Shown here: positions 33,455 to 41,123 of the stretch, in pieces
Layout: every line of letters begins with the position of its first letter
Numbering within the stretch: the stretch's first letter is position 1
Assembly: GCF_042664795.1 (NCBI RefSeq)
Contig: NZ_JBHTBN010000001.1
Span: 1 to 64,000 of the forward strand
From: Jejudonia soesokkakensis
Lineage (GTDB): Bacteria > Bacteroidota > Bacteroidia > Flavobacteriales > Flavobacteriaceae
Length of the DNA stretch: 64,000 nucleotides
Direction of reading: 5' to 3'
The notes under the pieces: model-generated
Databases searched by the model: none
Seen by the model: only the letters and a program-made list of their open reading frames with translations
What the model was told of the DNA's origin: nothing
Translations under genes and position numbers: made by a program

Positions 33455-36400
33455 CTATTCTATGATAAAGCGTTCGGTAAATTTCTCACCTTCCGCTTTA
33501 ACTTCTAATAGGTACATACCTGCTTTTAGATTTGATACATCAAGTCTTTCTGTAAATGTATTTTGAATCACTACCTGACCTAGCATGTTGTAAATAATAT
33601 AATCGGTAGCTGTTGTTCCTAAAACAGCGACATTTAATACATTCCCATTTACCGGATTTGGATATACTGAAATCGAAGCGATGCTGTTCACAGGAGGACC
33701 ATCGTTTCCGCCTAACGTAGTATTTGAGGTAGTTGTTCCACAAGGTCCTAAATACGTCCATCCAGAAGAGGTTCTTTCATACAGTCCTCCTTGATAGGTT
33801 ACTCTGTCACCTGGCGAATAGCTTTGGCTACTGCTCCATGCAGGAACCCCTGCACATGGATCGGTTACCGGAGCACTATTTGTAACTCTTACATTATCGA
33901 TAGCAATATCTGCTTGCCAAGTCGCACCCGTAAGTCTGTTAAGACGTAACTGAACACTTCCTCCTGTATACGCAGTTAAATCAATGGTTTCTTCTAACCA
34001 AGAATTCCCTTGATTACCGGTTTTTGTCCATAAAGTACTCCAAGAAGCACCATTATCATCACTTGCTTGAAGAATGATACTTCCCATATCGCTAGCTCCA
34101 TACATATGATAGTTGAATGTAATATAGGCTTCGGAAGCACTACTTAAATTAAAACATGGAGAGTTTAAAATGGCTCTTTTGTTTGGATACCCTGTTCCAT
34201 TACCTGAAGCTTCTACATACATATAGAACGATCCTGCTGCACCAGCAGAGGGTCCTGTTCCGCTCGAAGGCGTTCCGCCAGAATCGCGTGTCCAATTTAT
34301 ATCATCTGCCGTAGATTGTGTCCATGCACCCAAATTGCTTTCAAAACTTTCAGCATATGGGAACGCTGTAATACCTCCGGCACAACCATTACTACCACCT
34401 GTAGTAGTTACATTTACAGTATTACTGTAACCAGACACATTACCAGCGGCATCCTTAGCACGAACTCTAAAAGAGTATGCTGTAGCTGCTGTAAGCCCTG
34501 TAACATTAGCACTGGTTCCTGTAACGGTTCCTAACACTGTACTTCCCTGATATACATCATATCCTGTTACACCAACATTATCTGTTGAAGCGTTCCATGA
34601 TAAGTTTACAGTCGTATCGGTAATATTTGAAGCACTTAAACTCGCTGGAGTTGATGGGGCCTGAGTATCTGGTGGAGTTGCTGTAGTAACATTTACTGTA
34701 TTACTGTAACCCGAGATATTCCCTGCAGCATCTTTTGCACGTACTCTAAAAGAGTAGGCAGTTGAAGCGGTAAGACCCGTAATATTTGCTGAAGTTCCTG
34801 TTACAGAACCAAGCACCGTAGCTCCTTGATATATATCATATCCTGTCACTCCAACATTGTCTGTAGAGGCATTCCAAGAAAGATCCACAGTTGTTTGAGT
34901 TACATTTGAAGCTGCCAAGCTCGTTGGATTAGAAGGTGCTTGTGTATCTGCAGTAGCACCACTTAAGTTCACAGTATAATCTTCTACTTCACCATAGGTA
35001 AATGATTGACAAGCAGTAGGAACAGCATTGTAGCTCATTGTTACACGCATTCGTGTTGCAGTAGCAGATGTTCCGCTTGGTACCGTAAACGAAGCCGAAA
35101 CAGGTGTGTTTTGAGTTACGGCAATCGAAGCGATTTGCTCGCCCGCATCGGTAAAGTCACCATCATGATTATAGTCAATCCAAGCAGCATATCCTTCAGA
35201 ATATACCGTTCCTGTCCACGTGGGAGTGATTGTTAACGTATACGTTTGCCCTTCGGAAAGATCTGTTGAAATGTTGGTAAAATCTGAATAGAATTGAGCA
35301 CCAGAAGCATTATTAATTGTTCCCACTTGTACTCGGCTAATATATTCATCATTGACATTACTACTGGTCGACGTACAGTAATTGAGTTGTACTTCGGTTG
35401 TGGTAAATGTTACTGAAGATGAATACGAAGAGGTAGATCCATCGTTACACTTGCTTCGTACCTGAACTTCATATACTGTTGTTGGTGTTAATCCGTTTAA
35501 GCTCGCTGACGTTGCAGCAGAAGCTATTGTTGTCCAGCTACTTGTTCCAGACACTCTGTAACGCACGTCATAGGTCGCTCCAGAAACTGCATCATATCCA
35601 ACAATAGCTGAATTTGATCCAACACCCGAAACATTTAATCCTGTTGGCGTTACCGCAGTACAGTTTACAGCACCTGAAGTGATTCCAGTTACAATTAAGC
35701 TGTAGTTCTGACTTCCACCAGAAAGAGATCCTTTGTGAGTGATTGTAATCGTATATGTTCCTGAAGCGTTTGAAACTGCAATTCTTTCATAGGGATCTGC
35801 TGTGTTATCTCCCAATCCGTTGGTCGTTACTCCTGTTAATCGGTACGGGAAAAAGGTTGTTCCTCCTTGTGTTACGCGAATATCAAGATCATTTACCAAT
35901 CTTTTGGTACTTGAGTTTGTTTGAGTTGTTGCTGTTCCCGGAACGTCTGTCCAAGAAATAGAAGCCATTAAATCGTCAATCCCATTAGCATCTACAGTAA
36001 ATGTGTATGAATTTCCTGATGTTAATGTAAGCTCTTCAATAAGGCTATTCGTTCCTTCGTCAGAAATTGCTTCCGCAGCTCTTTTTGCATTCATTAATCC
36101 CCACCCATAAACTGCATCTGGGCCTGTAGGACCGGCATCGTCTGCAGTGTGTAACGCGAGGCCTTTTAAAGTAGCCGCACGCATATAGTTTCCGAAGGTA
36201 TTATTAGCGTGTTGCTGTAATAAAAGTAATGTTCCAGTAACATTTGGTGAAGCCATGGAAGTACCTGTAATACTCGCATACGCAGTGTCGCTATTTTCGT
36301 AGGTCGAATATACCGAAGTTCCATTACCCGTCAAGTCAGGTTTAATTCTAAGGTCGTCTGTAGGTCCTTCACTACTAGAACTATTAATCGTTACACTTAC

Positions 36401-37327
36401 CAGATTTCCATTAGAATCGATATTGGCATCCTGAGCATTGGCAATTACCAAGTTATTTTTGGAAGTTGAATGTCCTGTTAGCTTATCGTAGGAAGAATTT
36501 CCTCCTAAAGGTGAACCATTATAACTATTTTGATTACCATCATTTCCTGCTGCCACCACCATTAAATAATAAGGTGCATTGTGCATTACTTCGTCCCAGT
36601 TACGTGACTCATCAATATAAGCTCCAAAATAGTAATCTGGCACTAGATCTGAACGAAATCCATAACTATGATTTGAAAGTAACATCCCATTTGCTGCGGC
36701 TGCAGTTGCTTCGGCAACATCATTGTTCCACATATAGCCTCGAACACGAGATTGTGGCGCCATTCCCTTTGCTGCAGGCTGAACCCCTGAAGCTGTGATG
36801 GTTCCTGTTACGTGAGCCGCATGAAAGTTCAATTGTGTTCCTCCTTCAGAAGCTGCATCCTGAATAGTTACACGATTAGTACCTCCAGCACCATCATATT
36901 CTTGGTGAGAAACTCTGGCGTGACCACCATCCCAGACATATCCAATCATATTTTGACCGTCAAGATTGAGACCTAGACCTCCTCCATTGTTTAAAAAGTT
37001 TGCTCTGGTTGATTTGGCTGCCGCCACATTGAATGTTCTATAGTAAATAGGACTGCCATCCTCTGCTATATATTGTAATTCGGCAATACTCCCATCTTCA
37101 AGAGTCACCTTCACAGGTAAATTTCTTTGTTGTGCTTGATTGATTGCTTCTTGTTTTTGAACTTGTTTCTTGCTGGTAAGGTTTCCCTGAAGTGTTTCAA
37201 GTTTTGAAGTGTCGTACCGACTGGTAATTTTTTCCTGTTCTGCTTTTGTTTGAGCAAGAAGAGAAATACTGAAAAATAGAAAAAGTAAAGAAAAGAAACT
37301 TTCTCTATAAGAGAAATGATTTTTCAT
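33455..37327 (-). CDS. Large T9SS-secreted subtilase with FN3, GEVED, MAM-like and chitin-binding modules
   Basis: A 1290-residue secreted protease. A signal peptide spans 1-25. The S8 catalytic domain carries D133 (V-W-D-G-G), H172 (H-V-T-G-T), oxyanion N262 (A-A-G-N-D-G) and S357 (G-T-S-M-A-S-P). Then come an FN3-like domain (about 550-645) and a GEVED domain (about 650-788; G-E-V-E-D-Y-T-V). Two near-identical FN3 repeats lie at about 793-882 and 884-976, and a MAM-like domain at about 986-1150. A short CBM5/12-type chitin-binding module covers about 1156-1196 (W-S-S-S-Q-S-Y-S-P-G-D-R-V). The C-terminal T9SS sorting domain ends E-R-F-I-I-E. It probably degrades proteins attached to polymers outside the cell. 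Confidence 0.93.
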   Translation of the reverse strand: MKNHFSYRESFFSLLFLFFSISLLAQTKAEQEKITSRYDTSKLETLQGNLTSKKQVQKQEAINQAQQRNLPVKVTLEDGSIAELQYIAEDGSPIYYRTFNVAAAKSTRANFLNNGGGLGLNLDGQNMIGYVWDGGHARVSHQEYDGAGGTNRVTIQDAASEGGTQLNFHAAHVTGTITASGVQPAAKGMAPQSRVRGYMWNNDVAEATAAAANGMLLSNHSYGFRSDLVPDYYFGAYIDESRNWDEVMHNAPYYLMVVAAGNDGNQNSYNGSPLGGNSSYDKLTGHSTSKNNLVIANAQDANIDSNGNLVSVTINSSSSEGPTDDLRIKPDLTGNGTSVYSTYENSDTAYASITGTSMASPNVTGTLLLLQQHANNTFGNYMRAATLKGLALHTADDAGPTGPDAVYGWGLMNAKRAAEAISDEGTNSLIEELTLTSGNSYTFTVDANGIDDLMASISWTDVPGTATTQTNSSTKRLVNDLDIRVTQGGTTFFPYRLTGVTTNGLGDNTADPYERIAVSNASGTYTITITHKGSLSGGSQNYSLIVTGITSGAVNCTAVTPTGLNVSGVGSNSAIVGYDAVSGATYDVRYRVSGTSSWTTIASAATSASLNGLTPTTVYEVQVRSKCNDGSTSSYSSSVTFTTTEVQLNYCTSTSSNVNDEYISRVQVGTINNASGAQFYSDFTNISTDLSEGQTYTLTITPTWTGTVYSEGYAAWIDYNHDGDFTDAGEQIASIAVTQNTPVSASFTVPSGTSATATRMRVTMSYNAVPTACQSFTYGEVEDYTVNLSGATADTQAPSNPTSLAASNVTQTTVDLSWNASTDNVGVTGYDIYQGATVLGSVTGTSANITGLTASTAYSFRVRAKDAAGNISGYSNTVNVTTATPPDTQAPSTPASLSASNITDTTVNLSWNASTDNVGVTGYDVYQGSTVLGTVTGTSANVTGLTAATAYSFRVRAKDAAGNVSGYSNTVNVTTTGGSNGCAGGITAFPYAESFESNLGAWTQSTADDINWTRDSGGTPSSGTGPSAGAAGSFYMYVEASGNGTGYPNKRAILNSPCFNLSSASEAYITFNYHMYGASDMGSIILQASDDNGASWSTLWTKTGNQGNSWLEETIDLTAYTGGSVQLRLNRLTGATWQADIAIDNVRVTNSAPVTDPCAGVPAWSSSQSYSPGDRVTYQGGLYERTSSGWTYLGPCGTTTSNTTLGGNDGPPVNSIASISVYPNPVNGNVLNVAVLGTTATDYIIYNMLGQVVIQNTFTERLDVSNLKAGMYLLEVKAEGEKFTERFIIE
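34401..34950 (-). repeat. Tandem duplicated fibronectin type III modules
   Basis: Two adjacent units of about 275 bases encode FN3 domains with nearly the same sequence (both contain W-N-A-S-T-D-N-V-G-V-T-G-Y-D and A-Y-S-F-R-V-R-A-K-D-A-A-G-N). The DNA copies differ mostly at silent positions, so the duplication is not brand new. Confidence 0.8.
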
Positions 37328-37570
37328 AAATTAGGATTTGTTAGAAATGAATACTAAAAATTGAATGAAATAGAATAAAAAATAGCAATTTGATACTATT
37401 TTTAGGGATTTCTATAACAATTCAGCACGAAAAAACACTTTTTTTTCGAAATACAAAATTTTTTTCGATGAACTGCAGTAGATTTTTATTAACAATTTTT
37501 AACAAAACATTGTTTTATAACGGATTTAAAATACCTTTTGACGTTAAATTAAAAGCTCCATTTAAAAAAC

Positions 37571-37578
37571 TATCTTTG
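37571..37578 (+). promoter_or_regulatory. -7 promoter box 5 bases before the ABC protein start codon
   Basis: TATCTTTG followed by CC matches the Bacteroidota TAnnTTTG box. Only five bases separate it from the ATG at 37584, so the mRNA would be leaderless or nearly so. Confidence 0.65.
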
Positions 37579-37583
37579 CCATC

Positions 37584-39272
37584 ATGCCCACACAACCGCT
37601 TCTTGATATAACCAATTTGACTATTTCTTTTGGAAAGAAGAAAGAAAAAAAAGAGGTCATTCACCAAATTTCATTTTCTGTTTCTGAGAATGAGATTGTT
37701 GGGATTGTAGGCGAATCGGGTTCTGGGAAGTCTGTGACCTCTATGTCCATTATGGGTTTGTTGCCTAAAAAAATAACTTCAATTACAGGTGAAATAATAG
37801 TTAATGGAAAAAGTCTGCTGGCAGAAAATGATAGGGTGCTTCGGAAATTGAGAGGGAACGACATTGCAATGATTTTTCAGGAACCCATGAGTGCTTTAAA
37901 TCCGTCGTTGCGTTGTGGTTATCAAGTATCTGAAATTCTACAGCATCATAAGAAGCTATCTGCTTCCGAAGCAAAAAAAGAAACGCTGGCACTTTTTGAA
38001 AAAGTGAAACTACCGCGTCCCAACGAAATTTTTAGAAGGTATCCGCATCAGATTAGTGGCGGACAGATGCAGCGGGTGATGATTGCTATGGCTATCGCCT
38101 GTAAACCAAAATTGTTGATTGCAGACGAGCCTACCACAGCATTGGATGTTACAGTGCAAAAAGAAATCTTGCTGTTACTGAAGGAAATTCAGAAAGAGAC
38201 AAAAATGAGCATGCTTTTTATATCCCATGATCTGGGTTTAGTAAGTGAAATTGCAGATCGAGTGATTGTTATGTATCAAGGAAGTATTGTAGAAGAAGGC
38301 ACGACACCTTCGGTTTTTAAAAATCCAAAAGCTACCTACACTAAAGCACTTTTAGCATCGAGACCTACCTTAGAGGAGCGCTTTAAAACACTACCTACGA
38401 TTGCGTCTATAGCAGACAAAAGCTTTAAAAAAGAAGTAATTTCACCTCAGCAACGTGCGGCAAAACATAAGAAATTATATACCCAGACACCTATTCTTGA
38501 AGTGATTAATCTTGAAAAAGAATACTATTCGAATGCGGGTTTATTTACAGCAAAAAAAACTGTGAAAGCTGTAAATGATGTGAGTTTTAAGGTTTATAAA
38601 GGAGAAACGTTAGGACTTGTTGGCGAATCTGGCTGCGGAAAGTCCACGCTTGGCAAAACTATTTTAGGGTTAGAAACAGCGACAAAAGGGAGCGTGTTTT
38701 ACAAAGGAAAAGATATTACTTCGCTTTCTACTTCTGAAATGAGATTGCTTCGGAAGGATATTCAACTAATTTTTCAAGATCCTTATTCGTCGTTAAATCC
38801 TCGTATTACCATTGGTGAATCATTACTAGAACCGATGACTGTTCATGGTATTAGCAAATCAAAAAAGAAGCGAAAAGAAAAAGTGTTAGAGCTACTCGAC
38901 CGAGTTGGGCTCGATAAAAATTATTTTTCCAGATATCCTCATGAGCTAAGTGGCGGACAACGTCAACGAGTAGGAATTGCACGTACTATTGTCATGGAAC
39001 CAAAACTGGTAATTTGTGACGAATCTGTTTCGGCTTTAGATATTTCGGTGCAGGCTCAGGTTTTAAATTTATTAAATGAGCTCAAAGACGATTTTGGATT
39101 TACGTATATCTTTATCTCACATGATTTGGCTGTGGTGAAGTATATGTCGGATCAATTACTTGTTATGAATGAAGGAAAAATCGAGGAGCTAGGTGATGCT
39201 GACGAAATTTATGCAAACCCTGTAAAGGATTATACGAAGCGACTCATTGATGCCATCCCGAAGGGAATATAA
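37584..39272 (+). CDS. Oligopeptide ABC transporter, double ATP-binding protein (DppD-DppF fusion type)
   Basis: A 562-residue cytoplasmic protein with two complete ABC ATPase domains. The first (about 1-260) has Walker A G-E-S-G-S-G-K-S, signature I-S-G-G-Q-M-Q-R and Walker B L-L-I-A-D-E-P. The second (about 310-560) has G-E-S-G-C-G-K-S, L-S-G-G-Q-R-Q-R and L-V-I-C-D-E-S. The layout equals fused DppD/OppD and DppF/OppF and powers di- or oligopeptide import (or glutathione uptake as in GsiA). No permease or binding-protein genes are adjacent, so they must be encoded elsewhere. A palindromic terminator follows immediately. Confidence 0.93.
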   Translation: MPTQPLLDITNLTISFGKKKEKKEVIHQISFSVSENEIVGIVGESGSGKSVTSMSIMGLLPKKITSITGEIIVNGKSLLAENDRVLRKLRGNDIAMIFQEPMSALNPSLRCGYQVSEILQHHKKLSASEAKKETLALFEKVKLPRPNEIFRRYPHQISGGQMQRVMIAMAIACKPKLLIADEPTTALDVTVQKEILLLLKEIQKETKMSMLFISHDLGLVSEIADRVIVMYQGSIVEEGTTPSVFKNPKATYTKALLASRPTLEERFKTLPTIASIADKSFKKEVISPQQRAAKHKKLYTQTPILEVINLEKEYYSNAGLFTAKKTVKAVNDVSFKVYKGETLGLVGESGCGKSTLGKTILGLETATKGSVFYKGKDITSLSTSEMRLLRKDIQLIFQDPYSSLNPRITIGESLLEPMTVHGISKSKKKRKEKVLELLDRVGLDKNYFSRYPHELSGGQRQRVGIARTIVMEPKLVICDESVSALDISVQAQVLNLLNELKDDFGFTYIFISHDLAVVKYMSDQLLVMNEGKIEELGDADEIYANPVKDYTKRLIDAIPKGI

Positions 39273-39276
39273 AAAA

Positions 39277-39306
39277 GTCCCGTTCTAACCTCACAAAGAA
39301 CGGGAC
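39277..39306 (+). terminator. Terminator after the ABC protein gene
   Basis: GTCCCGTTCT pairs perfectly (10 bp) with AGAACGGGAC across a 10-base loop, starting 4 bases after the TAA. No long T-run follows, so efficiency may be moderate. Confidence 0.65.
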
Positions 39307-39673
39307 CATATCTGAATCGGTTAAGATTCGGGGGAAATCACTCAAAAACTACATGAGTAAAAAAACTTTTTTGGTTACGTACAATATGTTATTAACTAAC
39401 TGTACGGTGTTTTTGATTTTAGTAAACATAATTAAAAAGTAGGTTAAATTGTTAATCGTTTGGGACTGCTAATATGAAAACTTTTATTCATTGTATCGTT
39501 AAAAAACATATTTATTCGATGAAATACATTTTATTTTAACTTTTTCGGATATGTAATCAGTATTTTCCTACTTTATAAAGACAAGATTTCTTAAAAATAA
39601 AAATGCACATTTACGAGCCATTGAAGAAAAACGGCTTGTTTCTAACATAATAAAGATACTGTAATAAAACCCC
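39307..39673. other. Intergenic stretch without a recognisable gene
   Basis: These 367 bases are strongly AT-rich. Stops occur in all frames and I see no tRNA-like cloverleaf. On the minus strand, about 45 bases beyond the scoB stop, ACAAGCC pairs with GGCTCGT (one G-T pair). It could be a weak terminator for the CoA-transferase genes. Otherwise I see nothing in it. Confidence 0.5.
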
Positions 39674-40330
39674 TTAGAATTGCATTTCAGGAATGTCACC
39701 TTCTACAACTAAAGCTCCCGCTGTAGCATTTTTTATTTCTTCTACCGACACTCCAGGCGCACGTTCTAATAAAGTGAAACTGTTATTCTGAACCGAAAGT
39801 ACTGCCAGGTTGGTGACAATTTTCTTTACACAATTGACACCTGTTAAGGGCAAGCTACATTGTTCCAGTAATTTTGACTCTCCAGCTCTGTTGGTATGCA
39901 TCATAGCAACAATAATATTTTCTGCGGAAGCGACTAAATCCATCGCACCACCCATTCCTTTTACCATTTTACCTGGTATTTTCCAATTGGCGATATCTCC
40001 ATTTTGTGAAACTTCCATAGCACCCAGAATCGTAAGGTCTACATGTTGTCCTCGAATCATTCCGAAGCTAGTAGCCGAATCGAAAAAAGAAGCTCCTTTC
40101 AATGCTGTAATGGTTTGTTTCCCTGCGTTAATTAAATCAGGATCTTCTTCTCCTTCAAACGGAAAAGGGCCCATTCCTAAAATTCCGTTTTCACTCTGAA
40201 ATTCTACATCTATGTCATCTCTTACAAAATTGGCGACCAAGGTTGGAATGCCAATTCCCAAGTTTACATAATAACCGTCTTTTACTTCTTTTGCAATGCG
40301 TTGTGCAATTTGTTCTTTGGTAAGTGCCAT
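39674..40330 (-). CDS. scoB: 3-oxoacid CoA-transferase subunit B
   Basis: The beta subunit of succinyl-CoA:3-oxoacid (or acetoacetate) CoA-transferase, used to activate ketoacids for beta-oxidation or ketone-body breakdown. It has 218 residues. The catalytic glutamate lies in S-E-N-G-I-L-G-M-G-P near 50, and the family block G-A-M-E-V-S-Q-N-G-D-I-A-N-W-K follows. It starts directly after the scoA stop (40330/40331), so the two subunits are translated together. The exact substrate is by family similarity. Confidence 0.93.
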   Translation of the reverse strand: MALTKEQIAQRIAKEVKDGYYVNLGIGIPTLVANFVRDDIDVEFQSENGILGMGPFPFEGEEDPDLINAGKQTITALKGASFFDSATSFGMIRGQHVDLTILGAMEVSQNGDIANWKIPGKMVKGMGGAMDLVASAENIIVAMMHTNRAGESKLLEQCSLPLTGVNCVKKIVTNLAVLSVQNNSFTLLERAPGVSVEEIKNATAGALVVEGDIPEMQF

Positions 40331-41029
40331 TTATTTTTTTCTTACGGTTCGTTGTTCAATTCTTTTTTCATAGTTTTTGCCCTCAAAGATTCGTTGTACA
40401 AATATTCCAGGAATGTGTATTTGATTAGGATCTAGCTCTCCAGCAGGGACTAAATGTTCGACCTCTACCACCGTGATCTTTGCTGCACCACACATGTTAG
40501 GATTGAAATTACGTGCTGTTCCTTTAAAAATAAGGTTTCCAGCAGTATCTCCTTTCCAGGCTTTTATAAAACTAAAATCTGCTTCAAATGCTTTTTCCAA
40601 TATGTGCATTTTTCCATGAAATTCGCGTGATTCTTTACCTTCGGCAACTTCAGTTCCATAACCAGCGGGTGTATAGAATGCTGGTATACCACTTTGTGCC
40701 GCTTGACAGCGCTGTGCCAGCGTTCCCTGCGGAATAAGTTCCACTTCGAGTTCTCCACTCAACATTTGGCGTTCAAACTCGGCATTTTCACCTACATACG
40801 ATGAGATCATTTTTTTTATCTGCTTTTTCTGAAGCAATAATCCTAATCCGAAATCATCAACCCCTGCATTATTAGAAATACAGGTTACATTTTTTACATT
40901 TAATCGAACTAATTCTGAAATGGAGTTTTCGGGAATTCCGCTGAGGCCAAAACCGCCCAACATAAAGGTCATCCCATCCTGTATGCCATGACAAGCTTCA
41001 GTAACATTTGCAACTGTCTTTTTAATCAT
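40331..41029 (-). CDS. scoA: 3-oxoacid CoA-transferase subunit A
   Basis: The alpha subunit, 232 residues, of the same transferase. Visible family blocks are the glycine loop in M-L-G-G-F-G-L-S-G-I-P-E-N (about 22-34), S-N-N-A-G-V-D-D-F-G-L-G-L-L and Y-T-P-A-G-Y-G-T. It is the first gene of a two-gene minus-strand operon. A hairpin terminator of the upstream PBP1A gene lies between it and that gene. Confidence 0.93.
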   Translation of the reverse strand: MIKKTVANVTEACHGIQDGMTFMLGGFGLSGIPENSISELVRLNVKNVTCISNNAGVDDFGLGLLLQKKQIKKMISSYVGENAEFERQMLSGELEVELIPQGTLAQRCQAAQSGIPAFYTPAGYGTEVAEGKESREFHGKMHILEKAFEADFSFIKAWKGDTAGNLIFKGTARNFNPNMCGAAKITVVEVEHLVPAGELDPNQIHIPGIFVQRIFEGKNYEKRIEQRTVRKK

Positions 41030-41075
41030 TCTTTCTGAAAATTTTACATAAAAATAGGGAAAATAACGGCATAAA

Positions 41076-41104
41076 AAAACCTCATACGCTATTATGAGGT
41101 TTTG
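41076..41104 (-). terminator. Terminator after the PBP1A gene
   Basis: AAACCTCATA pairs with TATGAGGTTT across a short loop. On the minus strand a T-run (TTTTTTT) directly follows. It ends the ricT-gldH-PBP1A transcript 20 bases after the PBP1A stop. Confidence 0.85.
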
Positions 41105-41123
41105 AGTTTATAAACTTTCAGAA

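Noticed and set aside
37390..37611. 73-residue plus-strand frame before the ABC protein gene
   Set aside because: It runs through the promoter region and into the ABC gene start. Composition is that of AT-rich noncoding DNA (many Phe, Asn, Lys), and a -7 box lies within it.
39307..39673. Possible small RNA or CRISPR in the longest gene-free gap
   Set aside because: No spaced repeats, no cloverleaf and no promoter-terminator pair; only one weak hairpin.
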